From contig CAZQKR010000027.1 of assembly GCA_964594045.1 (NCBI GenBank), positions 1 to 52,936 of the forward strand: a stretch of 52,936 nucleotides of DNA, in the 5' to 3' direction. Shown here one piece after another: positions 43,595 to 52,137 of the stretch. The notes beneath the pieces are model-generated. The model was not told the origin of the DNA and made no database searches. It was given only the letters and a program-made list of their open reading frames with translations. The translations under genes and the position numbers were made by a program. Origin of the DNA: UBA2365 sp964594045 (GTDB lineage Bacteria; Bacteroidota; Bacteroidia; Chitinophagales; Saprospiraceae). Every line of letters starts with the position of its first letter. Position 1 is the first letter of the stretch.

Positions 43595-45223
43595 TCACCT
43601 CAGGACCGCCAGTTTTTCAGAAGCAGAAAAGCCTTCTCCTGAAATTTTTATAATATATAGTCCGTTGGGTATTTCCGGGTCTATTTCCCAAAAATACTGA
43701 TTTCCTTGATGGTCCGGTCTGATTTTTGCATGATAATATGATCTGCCTAAAACATCATATACTTCCAGGGTCAAACCTGACTGTGGCATGTCGAATTCCG
43801 GTCTTAACATCACTGAATTTTGGGCAGGATTGGGAAAAATGGTCAGTTGCTCTGTATTGACGAGAAATTCAACATTTAACTGTTTGTCACAGATATTACT
43901 TCTTCTCCGGATATCATTCTGAAACATCAGCCAGTCCGGCCCATTTCCGGGTCCGACGCTGACCATGAACCCGGCTCCGAAATTGTTTTCCATAGGTATC
44001 ACACCATATCCTCCTGCGATGAATATATCTTTTGTACCATCTCCGTCAAAATCAGCGATCAAAGGTGCATGGTCGATCTCAAACCTTTCATCACCGTATA
44101 TTTCCCGAAGGTTGAGGTCAAATATCTTCTTTCTGTTTTGCCCGTCAACCGCGCTTAATATGCCTTCCGAGGTTCCGTAAATGATATCCGGATAAGCATC
44201 ACCGGTGATATCTGCCACAACAGTTCCCCGAAAACTGTAGCCATAATTCGGATCATCGTATTTCCATTTCAGCTTTCCATCGAAGCCCAGCACTGAAATA
44301 GTATACCAGGTGGAAACTACGACCTCACATTTGCCGTCATCATCCATATCCGCAATGACCACAGGGCCGTATGGCGTAAAATAAGGACCAACACTGTACT
44401 TCCATTTCGTCATGCCGGTCCTTGAGTCCAGGCAATAGAGTGTGTCGTTCCATGATCCCAAAATGACTTCATCAAAACCGTCGTCATCCAGATCACCGAT
44501 GGCAGAACCATGATAGATCACATCGTCTATCGGTTTTTTCCATATTATCCCGCGGTCTTTGCCCCTGTAAGCTGAAATGTGATTGTCGGCTGCATTGAAT
44601 GCCCAGGTGGCCACGATAAAATCCAATTCCCCGTCATTCTGAACGTCCAGAATCGAAGGAGCGGTTTGAACCCAGGCGTTGCTCTGAACCTGAAAATCCC
44701 ATTTTGTCATTCCATTCAATGCATTGATGGACCTGACCCAACCCTGGAATTCCCCATGCAATATTTCCATTCCATTTCCAAAATCCGCGATCACAGGCGG
44801 AGAATCGCTTCCCCTTGTATTAGTAACCCATTTCAGACTGCCATCCATACCATTGAAACAAAAAGTCCTCGGATTGCAGGATGATGGTACGATCACTTCC
44901 GGCATACCATCACCATCCGTATCATGGATCAGGATCGCCACATCATTGCAGCCCTGATCAGAACCCGGGGTTGTTGCATCATATTTCCATAAAAGGCTTC
45001 CGTCCTCTGCATTCAGGGCATAAATGTGACCGTCATTCCTGTAACAGCCATAGACGATCTCCAGTTTACCATCTCCGTCAATATCACCTGCGGCAGCATT
45101 CCCATAAGCAGCGGATTTTGTGTTGAACTGCCATTTGACTTCAGGATTTACCTGACTGTTGAGCAGCGAACAAGAAAGAAAAAGCAAGGCAAGTGCAACT
45201 AAAACAGACAATTTATGCTCCAT
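43595..45223 (-). CDS. T9SS-sorted FG-GAP/VCBS propeller protein
   Basis: A 542-residue secreted protein with a signal peptide, then repeated 'GDIDGDGK-x-EIVYG' units (e.g. 'DTDGDGMPEVIV', 'GDLDDDGFDEVILG', 'ADMDDDGKCEVVV', 'ADFDGDGTKDIFIAGG') alternating with PQQ-like 'LKWKY' strands. The DxDGDG loops bind calcium in homologues; the set of units suggests one beta-propeller. The C-terminal ~80 residues (IFPNPAQNS onwards) form a type A T9SS sorting domain. A binding or adhesive role at the cell surface is likely, but no ligand can be named. The ATG at 45221-45223 is used; the frame is open to 45274. Confidence 0.88.
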   Translation of the reverse strand: MEHKLSVLVALALLFLSCSLLNSQVNPEVKWQFNTKSAAYGNAAAGDIDGDGKLEIVYGCYRNDGHIYALNAEDGSLLWKYDATTPGSDQGCNDVAILIHDTDGDGMPEVIVPSSCNPRTFCFNGMDGSLKWVTNTRGSDSPPVIADFGNGMEILHGEFQGWVRSINALNGMTKWDFQVQSNAWVQTAPSILDVQNDGELDFIVATWAFNAADNHISAYRGKDRGIIWKKPIDDVIYHGSAIGDLDDDGFDEVILGSWNDTLYCLDSRTGMTKWKYSVGPYFTPYGPVVIADMDDDGKCEVVVSTWYTISVLGFDGKLKWKYDDPNYGYSFRGTVVADITGDAYPDIIYGTSEGILSAVDGQNRKKIFDLNLREIYGDERFEIDHAPLIADFDGDGTKDIFIAGGYGVIPMENNFGAGFMVSVGPGNGPDWLMFQNDIRRRSNICDKQLNVEFLVNTEQLTIFPNPAQNSVMLRPEFDMPQSGLTLEVYDVLGRSYYHAKIRPDHQGNQYFWEIDPEIPNGLYIIKISGEGFSASEKLAVLR

Positions 45224-45279
45224 TATGTCAATTTTTATCCGGAAATAAGCAATCAGATTTTTAAGTTTGTTCAAATGAC

Positions 45280-45287
45280 CAAATTTA
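45280..45287 (-). promoter_or_regulatory. Candidate -7 element for the FG-GAP protein gene
   Basis: Reads TAAATTTG on the minus strand and would give a leader of about 50 bases before the ATG at 45223. It lies just upstream of the more distant ATG at 45274. Confidence 0.4.
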
Positions 45288-45344
45288 CATGCTTTATCTC
45301 ACCGATTGAAGAATCATTACTGTTTTTTCAGTAAAAATTCATCA

Positions 45345-45863
45345 TTATGTTCCCATGACCAGGTCTGAATAGGATACGGAGATCAGATCTTCATCATGCA
45401 ATCCAAAAAACTGAAAATAGTGATCGCATTGAGTCTGCAGATATTCCAGGGAAAATTTTTTGCCGGTGTCAATGGCTTCCACCTCGATAAATGTTCCCAG
45501 GTTTCTGACCTCGTCAAAGTGGAACTTGACATTGTCGATGAAATAAATTTTCCGTATTTTATCCACTACGGTTTTTATGCCCAGATGAAGGGAAAGTATT
45601 TCTTTCAGGGCGTCATCAGGAGTATGTTTAAACAGGATCACATCGGATCTTTTGGCATCTCCGGTGTCAGGTCTGTCATACTGGATCAGGGCATTTTCAA
45701 TATTGCCCATCCTGAGTTTCAGCCTGCCTTTATGTGTGTTAAAATAGTAGTCCACCTGATGGTCAACGCCTTTAAAATCCGGATTTAATGAAATGAGCAT
45801 GTTTTCATAAGGTTCCAGTGCTTCAACCCTTGCCTTGAATTCAATATTGATCAGCTTACTCAT
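45345..45863 (-). CDS. CYTH domain protein (class IV adenylate cyclase/thiamine triphosphatase-like)
   Basis: A 172-residue protein of the CYTH superfamily. It begins 'MSKLINIEFKARV', a variant of the ExExK signature with Asn in the first Glu position, and continues with 'QVDYYFNTHKGRLKLRMG', 'ALIQYDRPD', 'DKIRKIYFIDNVKFHFDEV' and 'GTFIEVEAI', the standard tunnel strands. CYTH enzymes act on triphosphates (ATP cyclisation, thiamine triphosphate or inorganic triphosphate hydrolysis); which one is unknown. The ATG at 45861-45863 overlaps the VOC gene's stop by 8 bases (ATGAGTAA), a sign of translational coupling. Confidence 0.82.
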   Translation of the reverse strand: MSKLINIEFKARVEALEPYENMLISLNPDFKGVDHQVDYYFNTHKGRLKLRMGNIENALIQYDRPDTGDAKRSDVILFKHTPDDALKEILSLHLGIKTVVDKIRKIYFIDNVKFHFDEVRNLGTFIEVEAIDTGKKFSLEYLQTQCDHYFQFFGLHDEDLISVSYSDLVMGT

Positions 45864-46266
45864 CCGGGGCATTGATTTTGGTGGCAAATGCGATCAGGTG
45901 TCCGTCCGGATCGCGCAGATATCCTGCTGAATCACCCCAGTCACGTTCACTGACAGGACTCACCAGTTCAGCCCCTATGGTCAAGCCGTGATCTAAAGCG
46001 GCTTTTGCATCCTGCACCAGCAGGTAAAGTTCACATTTTGGAAAAGCATTAATTGTGCCTTCAGCTGAATTTTCCAGTTGAAGTAATTTCGCAATTCCTT
46101 TCCGGGGCATCAGCCCGAGTTTGCACCCGGCTGTAAGCTTGAATTCAGTCATACCCGGAACATGTAGTGACGGTCTCAAACCCAGTAATTTTTGATAAAA
46201 TTCAGCTGCCAGATACTGATCGCGTACAAAAAGGATAATTTCAGTATGTTCAATAGATTGGCTCAA
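45856..46266 (-). CDS. VOC family protein
   Basis: A 136-residue vicinal oxygen chelate protein with 'TEIILFVRDQYLAAEFYQKLLGLRP' at the start and 'GYLRDPDGHLIAFA' at the end, the standard family bookends. The final acidic residue in the second half is replaced by Ala (LIAFA in place of the usual LIEF), so one metal ligand may be missing. The start is a TTG at 46264-46266, because no in-frame ATG precedes the first strand. It lies 33 bases after the SSS symporter gene and overlaps the CYTH gene by 8 bases. Confidence 0.78.
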   Translation of the reverse strand: MSQSIEHTEIILFVRDQYLAAEFYQKLLGLRPSLHVPGMTEFKLTAGCKLGLMPRKGIAKLLQLENSAEGTINAFPKCELYLLVQDAKAALDHGLTIGAELVSPVSERDWGDSAGYLRDPDGHLIAFATKINAPDE

Positions 46267-46299
46267 AATATTCGTTTTTTTAAAATGGATTAAAAAGGA

Positions 46300-47799
46300 T
46301 CACGCTTCTGTTGATCCGGATGCATTTTCTCTTTTCTTTGAAATCAACAATAAGCCTGTAAAAGTCAGCAAACCGTTGGCGATCAGGATAAAAAACCCGA
46401 ATTCGAAACCGTGGAATAATTGTTTTGAATAAGTATCCAGAAAATAGGAAATGATTGGAGCCAGGACAACCACCGGAATGACCAGAATATCCCGGATCTT
46501 TCTTTTGGTTAAAATGGAAAAAGCGAACATACCCAGGATCGGGCCGTAGGTATATCCGGCCAGTTTGAACAGCCCATTGATGACCGCATCATTATTGAGT
46601 GCATTGAACAGGATGATCATTCCTGCCAGCATCAGGGAAAATACGATGTGCACATTTATACGTATCCTGCGCTTGTTTTTTTCTGTATCTTTTCTTTTTT
46701 CAAAGTTGAGAAAGTCAACACAAAATGAAGTGGTCAGTGCAGTCAGGGCTGAATCTGCACTGCTGTATGCTGCAGCGATCAGCCCGATAAAAAACAGCAG
46801 GCCAACCCACACTGGCAGATGCTCCATTGCCAGAAAAGGATAGACCTGGTCAGATACTTCCGGAAGTACAATCCCTTTCTGAGCAGCAAATATATATAAC
46901 AATGCACCCAATGAAAGGAACAGGAAATTGGCCACAAGGAGTATCAAACTGAAAGTGAACATGTTTTTCTGGGATTCCTTTAATGTCCTGCAGCTCAGGT
47001 TCTTTTGCATCATATCCTGATCCAGCCCGGTCATTACAATAGCGATGAAGGCTCCGCTGATGAATTGCTTGAAAAAATTATTGGGATCTGTCCAGCCACC
47101 TTCAAAAAAGAAAACCTGGCTGTATTCGCTGTTTCTGACAAGGGAAAAGGTCTCGAAAAAGCCTGTTCCAATGTCTTTACCGATAAAGTATATGGTCAGT
47201 GAAACCGCGCCCAACATGGCAACAGTTTGAAACGTATCTGTCCAGACAATGGTTTTAATTCCGCCTTTGAAAGTGTATACCCAAATCAAACCGATGGTAG
47301 CCAGCACCGTGATGTAAAAGGAAATACCCAGCGGGTCAAAAATAAATTTCTGCAGTACGATGGCTACAAGGTATAGCCGGAATGAAGAACCGATGATCCT
47401 GGAGATCAGAAAATACATGGCACCGGATTTATAGGAATAAAATCCGAGCCTTTTTTCCAGGTAGCCGTAAATGGTGGTCAGTTGCAGCCGATAATAGATC
47501 GGAAGCAAAACCGTGCCTATGACCAGATAGCCAACCAGATATCCAAGCACGATCTGCATATATGAAAATGCCTGGTTGAGTCCGCCTGCACCCACTACTC
47601 CCGGTATGGAAATGAATGTCACGCCTGACAATGAGGCGCCGATCATTCCTATGGCAACCAGTATCCAGGGTGATTTCCTTCCTGCGATGAAGAAGGCTTC
47701 ATTGTCTGCTTTTTTGGCAGTGAACAGGGATATCATGATCAGGATCAAAAAATATCCCAACATGGCAGACAGTAAAAATCCGGGAGTGAGTTGAGGCAT
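46300..47799 (-). CDS. Sodium:solute symporter (SSS family)
   Basis: A 499-residue membrane protein with about thirteen spans. 'FIAGRKSPWILVAIGMIGASLSGVTFISIPG' near the N-terminus and 'GLIAAAYSSADSALTALTTSFCVDF' in span 8-9 are typical of SSS carriers; the Ser-Ala-Asp-Ser stretch contributes to the Na2 site in the family. 'GYLEKRLGFYS' follows the second span. The cargo (sugar, amino acid, sialic acid or other) cannot be named. It heads a likely operon with the VOC and CYTH genes. A -7 element sits only about 17 bases before the ATG. Confidence 0.9.
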   Translation of the reverse strand: MPQLTPGFLLSAMLGYFLILIMISLFTAKKADNEAFFIAGRKSPWILVAIGMIGASLSGVTFISIPGVVGAGGLNQAFSYMQIVLGYLVGYLVIGTVLLPIYYRLQLTTIYGYLEKRLGFYSYKSGAMYFLISRIIGSSFRLYLVAIVLQKFIFDPLGISFYITVLATIGLIWVYTFKGGIKTIVWTDTFQTVAMLGAVSLTIYFIGKDIGTGFFETFSLVRNSEYSQVFFFEGGWTDPNNFFKQFISGAFIAIVMTGLDQDMMQKNLSCRTLKESQKNMFTFSLILLVANFLFLSLGALLYIFAAQKGIVLPEVSDQVYPFLAMEHLPVWVGLLFFIGLIAAAYSSADSALTALTTSFCVDFLNFEKRKDTEKNKRRIRINVHIVFSLMLAGMIILFNALNNDAVINGLFKLAGYTYGPILGMFAFSILTKRKIRDILVIPVVVLAPIISYFLDTYSKQLFHGFEFGFFILIANGLLTFTGLLLISKKRENASGSTEA

Positions 47800-47815
47800 A
47801 ATCTGTTTTTAGCCT

Positions 47816-47823
47816 CAAAAATA
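47816..47823 (-). promoter_or_regulatory. Candidate -7 element for the SSS-VOC-CYTH operon
   Basis: Reads TATTTTTG on the minus strand. The predicted leader is very short (about 10 bases), so either the site is real with a near-leaderless transcript or it is a chance match. Confidence 0.3.
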
Positions 47824-47968
47824 AAATTAAATCCGGAAAATCTGGCAGAAAATCAGGTGTCTGACAAAATTCACTAGATGCACATGAATTTGCTTCATTT
47901 TTAATTGAAGAAAGGCCAGTATCCGGAAAATTTCACATCCTGATTTATGCCTGATTAAGATTGAGGAA

Positions 47969-48778
47969 TCAATTCTGGAAGTCAGGATAGGCATCGTCAT
48001 GAAGTACCTTTCTGATTTCCGGTATCATTTCCATTCCATACCGATAGCCGGTTTCATACATGACTTCGATGTTTTGCTTGCTGATCATATTGAATGTGCC
48101 GATCTCGTAAGGCTCAATCACCCAGTCGCAAAGCCGGAGTTCTCTTTCGGCCTTGGAATAAATGGCAAGCGTGAGCGCACGATCAAGTACCTGATGAAGA
48201 TGTTTTAACTGCCGGGCTGTTTTTTCCTGTGCGGGAAGGGCGATCATGACTCCCAGCACTTTTTCTGCCAGGTGCCTGATCTGACTTACAGGCAGAATAT
48301 TGAGAATGCCTCCGTCAGAAAGCAAATAGCCATTCATTTCAACAGGTGTAAATATTCCCGGAATGCAGCAGGATGACATGACCGGTTTCAGTAATTCACC
48401 ACTTTTATGTTCGATCATGCGTCCGGAGATCAGGTCTGTGGAATAAACCCTGAGCTGAATAGGCAGAGCTTCAAAAAGATTGTCGGGGAAAAATGGGGCA
48501 AGATCATCGAGGTATTTTTCGGCATCGAAAAGTCCTGGTTGTGCAAGTTTAAAACTCGGGTGCGAAAAAAGAGAGGTTTCCTTAAAAAAAGTATAAGTGG
48601 ATTCAGCGCTATGGCCGGCTGCAAAAAAAGCACCGATCAAGGCGCCTGCACTGCATCCTGCAATGATGTCCGGTTGAAGATGTGCTTCCTGCAAAGCTTT
48701 CATAACACCAATATGCGTGGCGCCGCGCGTGCCTCCGCCAGATAACACCAAACCGAAGGGAACTTTGGACATGGACAT
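47969..48778 (-). CDS. Patatin-like phospholipase (RssA/YlbK type)
   Basis: A ~269-residue cytoplasmic lipid hydrolase. The oxyanion-hole loop is SGGGTRG (13-19), the nucleophile is Ser43 in GCSAG (41-45), and the catalytic Asp155 lies in 'LSDGGILN'. This is the complete Ser-Asp dyad. The short form without extra domains matches the bacterial RssA-like group; the substrate may be a phospholipid or other acyl ester. The frame is open to 48904, but the ATG at 48776-48778 (or 48772) starts right before the catalytic core, and the upstream part is poorly conserved in character. It has no close operon partner. Confidence 0.88.
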   Translation of the reverse strand: MSMSKVPFGLVLSGGGTRGATHIGVMKALQEAHLQPDIIAGCSAGALIGAFFAAGHSAESTYTFFKETSLFSHPSFKLAQPGLFDAEKYLDDLAPFFPDNLFEALPIQLRVYSTDLISGRMIEHKSGELLKPVMSSCCIPGIFTPVEMNGYLLSDGGILNILPVSQIRHLAEKVLGVMIALPAQEKTARQLKHLHQVLDRALTLAIYSKAERELRLCDWVIEPYEIGTFNMISKQNIEVMYETGYRYGMEMIPEIRKVLHDDAYPDFQN

Positions 48779-48917
48779 GAGTTTATTTACAAATATCCGA
48801 ATTCCTCCAATTAAAATCAAGTTTATGATTGAATACAGGTGATCAAATCCATTGCCGGTGAAGAGGTAAATATCGGTCAGTGAACATAAATGAAGCAAAA
48901 CCAAAAGGCCAAAAAAA

Positions 48918-48950
48918 ACAAAAACGCTGATGGTCGGTCAGCGTTTTTGT
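48918..48950. terminator. Bidirectional rho-independent terminator
   Basis: Perfect 13-base arms (ACAAAAACGCTGA at 48918-48930, TCAGCGTTTTTGT at 48938-48950) flank a 7-base loop, with an A tract on one side and T tract on the other. It lies upstream of the patatin gene and would stop minus-strand transcripts arriving from the AT-rich gap to its right. Confidence 0.75.
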
Positions 48951-48956
48951 TTAATT

Positions 48957-49114
48957 TAATCCCATGAACAATTTGAAGTCTTAGAAAACCAAAATAAAGG
49001 ACGAACTCAACAATTTATATTTAATAACTCAATTCCACTTTTGAAATCCGTTAATAGTAAGTTGTAAAAAAAAACTTTACAACTTACCATTAACAAATTA
49101 TAATCCCATGAACA
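48957..49114. repeat. Direct repeat TAATCCCATGAACA, two copies
   Basis: Copies at 48957-48970 and 49101-49114 are identical over 14 bases and 144 bases apart. They bracket the segment holding the long inverted repeat. They could be target-site or recombination scars; no transposase is nearby. Confidence 0.55.
49050..49094. repeat. 19-base inverted repeat with 7-base loop
   Basis: Arms at 49050-49068 and 49076-49094 match at 18 of 19 positions. The single exception is an A-C mismatch when read as plus-strand RNA but a G-U wobble when read as minus-strand RNA. No U-tract follows on either strand, so it does not look like a simple terminator. Confidence 0.7.
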
Positions 49115-49401
49115 TATCCATTAAAATTTAACCAATTTCTTTAAACCGGTGTTTTAATTATGTTTGATAATACAAGAATACTACGACATTCAGCGGTAGC
49201 CAAGTACAAAAAAAGACCGTTGTTATATATAAATTATTATAATATGAAATAGGTTGAACTTAATTTACTGAATAACAGTGTTATATGAAATTGTTGTTTG
49301 AAATATTGCTTTAAAATGTCCGAAAAAACATTTTTTTTCTTTTCTTTTTTTTGAAAAAAAATTCATTTTTTTTTGATTTTTTCTTCAAATTTTCTAAAAA
49401 A

Positions 49402-50235
49402 TCAGAAAAAATTGACAGAAAATCCAAATTGTTTGCTCAATTTCTGACCGATAACTTCATCACTGTCCACACTGAAATCGATCCCTGCAAACCATATCCT
49501 GTATTCAATTCCCATCTGTATGTTGCGGGCAACGCGGGCAGTGAAATCAAAATCATGCTCCAAAACGATCGATCCGAATAATTCATCACCGTACAAATTG
49601 ATCGTTCGGTAGGTCAGATCTTCAAGTTGTAACTGCATTTTCAGAAAATAATACCCGGATTCCTCATTGATATACATTTTATCAGTTGTTTCGGTATACA
49701 ACCCATTCCCGGAGCTGATCCTGTCCATGACCCCGTGATTGACCAGATTCCGGAGTCCAAAATCAAAACTCAGCTTTTTATAGCGATCAGCATTTTTGAA
49801 CGTTCCGAGCTGAATCGTTTTGACCGGCCCGAACTTAATTTTAGCGACAGAACAATTGAGATCGGAATAAGTGATGCGGCTGTCTGTTCTGGTCCCCACG
49901 GAAATCAATTCTTCGATTCTGGCCTCATCATGCAGTTTACCATCCTGAAGCTTGAAATCCGACAAATATAGACTGAGTGACCTGATCCTCACATCCGGCA
50001 CTTCTTCCAGCTGAAGAAATGTATTGGTATCAACGGGATTTCCTTCAAAACTGTGACTGACCGTTAAATTGAGTGCGGGATACTTGCAGCAATTTTCACA
50101 GGCATTGTCCGCCTTGACATCATAGTTGCCAGCCCGCACGTCCATACAGCCTTCGGGATGTTCATAGCATCCGGTGAGCAGAATGGTCAATAGCCATCCG
50201 GTCAGCAACCATATCAGCCTAAACTTTGAGATCAT
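49402..50235 (-). CDS. MbnP-like lipoprotein
   Basis: A 277-residue lipoprotein with lipobox ending at Cys23 (LLTGC). A Cys-rich segment 'GCMDVRAGNYDVKADNACENCCKYP' follows (a motif often placed after the lipobox in Bacteroidota lipoproteins), then an MbnP-like beta domain with 'LNLTVSHSFEGNPV', 'RIRSLSLYLSDFKL' and 'YRTINLYGDE'. MbnP proteins are associated with copper or methanobactin handling in other phyla; here a metal role is only suggested by family. The gene starts 17 bases inside the preceding exonuclease gene, so the two share a transcript. Confidence 0.78.
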   Translation of the reverse strand: MISKFRLIWLLTGWLLTILLTGCYEHPEGCMDVRAGNYDVKADNACENCCKYPALNLTVSHSFEGNPVDTNTFLQLEEVPDVRIRSLSLYLSDFKLQDGKLHDEARIEELISVGTRTDSRITYSDLNCSVAKIKFGPVKTIQLGTFKNADRYKKLSFDFGLRNLVNHGVMDRISSGNGLYTETTDKMYINEESGYYFLKMQLQLEDLTYRTINLYGDELFGSIVLEHDFDFTARVARNIQMGIEYRIWFAGIDFSVDSDEVIGQKLSKQFGFSVNFF

Positions 50236-51034
50236 GTTCTTTTACCAGTTTCCTGAGCGCATTTTTCACCTGGACTGAAAAGTCCTTTTCCATGATCCAA
50301 TGGTAATACTGCTTTTCCATTTTGATCACATCCACCACTTTTTGATTGATGTACTTACCAAAATTAAACACCATTTCACCTTTATCGTTGTACTTCAACC
50401 GTTGTGTGATATCGATCTGTGTCAGATCGTTCGTGAACTGATGGATACTTTCCATGTCATTTTTTACAGGACTTTCGATCACAATGCCATTTTCATCTTC
50501 GAAATCCTGATTTTCATATTTCCTGATCTGTCCTTTCAGGACTTCTACTGTAGCCCTGACATCTGCCAAGGCATCGTGTGCATTGCTGATTTCCTGATCA
50601 CAGTAAAATTTATAAGCAGCCTTCAGTGTCCGGGGTTCCATTTTATAGAAAATACGCTGCACGTCTATGAGCAACCTGTTTTCTATATTGAAATCCAGTC
50701 CTGCCCGGTTGAATTCCTCCATCAGCATGGGCAGGTCGAAACGGTTGGAGTTGTAGCCTGCCAGGTCTGCATCACCGATAAAGTGATACAACTGTTTGGC
50801 CACCTGTATGAACGTAGGCTTGTTGGCTACATCTGCAGGAGTGATCCCATGGACCTTCATCGATTCTTCAGAAATCGGAATTCCCGGGTTGATCAGCATC
50901 TCGAGCTCTTCCGGTTCAGGCGAATTCTTTTTGAACCTGATCAACGCGATCTGTATAATTCTGTCTTTTAAAACATTAAGACCCGTGGTTTCCACATCGA
51001 AAAAAACGAGGTCTTTTTTTAAGTTGAAGTCCAT
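50219..51034 (-). CDS. 3'-5' exonuclease of the DEDDh family (DnaQ-like)
   Basis: A 271-residue exonuclease. The motifs are complete: FFDVETTG (Asp13, Glu15), 'YNSNRFDLPML' with the middle Asp, and 'AHDALADVRAT' with His153 and Asp158. The C-terminal ~80 residues ('GKYINQKVVDVIKMEKQYYHWIMEKDF') resemble the small domain found after the exonuclease domain in Exonuclease X-like proteins. It should trim 3' ends of DNA or RNA. It overlaps the MbnP-like gene by 17 bases, an odd functional pairing. The ATG at 51032-51034 starts close to the first motif. Confidence 0.88.
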   Translation of the reverse strand: MDFNLKKDLVFFDVETTGLNVLKDRIIQIALIRFKKNSPEPEELEMLINPGIPISEESMKVHGITPADVANKPTFIQVAKQLYHFIGDADLAGYNSNRFDLPMLMEEFNRAGLDFNIENRLLIDVQRIFYKMEPRTLKAAYKFYCDQEISNAHDALADVRATVEVLKGQIRKYENQDFEDENGIVIESPVKNDMESIHQFTNDLTQIDITQRLKYNDKGEMVFNFGKYINQKVVDVIKMEKQYYHWIMEKDFSVQVKNALRKLVKEHDLKV

Positions 51035-51059
51035 TATGGTTTAATTTTAGCAGTATAAG

Positions 51060-52088
51060 TTAAATCTTTTGGATATATTTTTCAAAATCGTTGTGATACC
51101 GGACTGAAAGTTTTTCACCATCAGCAAAAATCAGACAAGCAGAAAGTTGCTTATTGTTTTTGAAGAATCCGGCTGACTTTTCCAGACCGCTGACCATACA
51201 GGCTGTGGCCCATGCATCTGCTGTGGCACAATCGGGTGCGATGATGGTTGCACTGAGCAATACTGAACTTTCCGGGAAACCGGTTTTTGGATTGATCGTG
51301 TGTGCATATTTCGATCCGTTCACTTCATAAAAATTCCTGTAATTGCCCGAAGTGGCAATTGCATTGTTGCCCAAAGCCAGGTAAATGATGGCTTCGTTTA
51401 CACCGGCTTCTGCTTCAGGCAAATTGATCCCGATGGACCATGCCTTTCCCTTGGGATTTTTTCCCTTCATGACCATTTCACCTCCGATGTCCACCAGATA
51501 ATCCTCCACTCCTTTTTTGTCAAGAAGTCTGGCGATAAGGTCGACGCCGTAACCTTTGGCGACCGAACTGAAATCCAGTTGTACTCCAGGTAACTTTTTC
51601 CTGACCTTCCAGGTTTTATCCTCCCGTTCAATCTCAAGTTTATCCATACCTACAACTTTAAGTAGTTCTCGGATCTTTGAGGAATCCACTTTCGTGACCG
51701 CTTTCTTTTCTGTATATCCGAATCCCCAGTAATTGACCAGAGGCATCACGGTAACATCGTACAATCCGTCTGTTTGCTTCCAGACTTCACCTGCAATTCT
51801 CAGATTGTCTGTAAAATGACCTTCTTTCAAATCCATTCCGGTTGCAGACTGATTGAATTTTGAAATATCAGATTCAGGAATATAAGTACTGACTTCAAGA
51901 TTGAAATCTTCCAGCAATTGGTCTATTTCAGCCTGAAAATCACTGGTGTCGCTGTAACTGACCCTGTAATAGGTACCCATCGTTTCTCCTTCAACCGTAA
52001 TATATGTTGTGTCTGATCGTTCCCGTACACCGGCATTTCCACAGGAGAGCAAAAAAAAGAAGAATTGAAAAAAAATAATATGTTTCAT
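51060..52088 (-). CDS. apbE: FAD:protein FMN transferase (ApbE), lipoprotein
   Basis: A 342-residue lipoprotein with lipobox ending at Cys16 (LLSC). ApbE covalently attaches FMN to threonine residues of partner proteins such as NqrB, NqrC or RnfG. The motifs 'GETMGTYYRVSY', 'DFSSVAKGYGVD', 'DIGGEMVMKGKNPKGKAW', 'AIATSGNYRNF', 'HTINPKTGFP' and 'ATADAWATACMVSG' follow in family order. No flavinylation target is in the window. It lies 25 bases upstream of the exonuclease gene and may be co-transcribed with it. Confidence 0.93.
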   Translation of the reverse strand: MKHIIFFQFFFFLLSCGNAGVRERSDTTYITVEGETMGTYYRVSYSDTSDFQAEIDQLLEDFNLEVSTYIPESDISKFNQSATGMDLKEGHFTDNLRIAGEVWKQTDGLYDVTVMPLVNYWGFGYTEKKAVTKVDSSKIRELLKVVGMDKLEIEREDKTWKVRKKLPGVQLDFSSVAKGYGVDLIARLLDKKGVEDYLVDIGGEMVMKGKNPKGKAWSIGINLPEAEAGVNEAIIYLALGNNAIATSGNYRNFYEVNGSKYAHTINPKTGFPESSVLLSATIIAPDCATADAWATACMVSGLEKSAGFFKNNKQLSACLIFADGEKLSVRYHNDFEKYIQKI

Positions 52089-52137
52089 TGTAAAATGATA
52101 TAGTAGTTAAAAGCAATTTACATAAATCCGGATGTAT

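Larger units (their letters stand above)
48951..49401. other. AT-rich gene-free gap
   Basis: About 450 bases, clearly more AT-rich than the genes around it. It contains a 14-base direct repeat, a 19-base inverted repeat and, at 49329-49400, a pyrimidine/T tract downstream of the MbnP-like gene. No RNA gene is recognised. A 30-codon frame at 49160-49252 (+) cannot be supported. Confidence 0.6.

Noticed and set aside
45317..45334. Small hairpin TTACTG/CAGTAA after the CYTH gene as a terminator
   Set aside because: The stem is only 6 bases of weak pairs and lacks a U tract on the minus strand.
49160..49252. A 30-codon plus-strand frame, basic in composition, in the AT-rich gap
   Set aside because: Too short, no ribosome-binding context and no known relatives; it may be a relic of a mobile element, but this cannot be shown.
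49329..49400. T-rich tract as a terminator of the MbnP-like gene
   Set aside because: It is largely low-complexity DNA (A-rich on the coding strand) without a clear GC stem.
50300..50971. A 223-codon plus-strand frame opposite the exonuclease gene
   Set aside because: It is a shadow of the real gene: rich in Phe, Ile and His, with no motif, while the minus-strand frame has complete DEDDh motifs.
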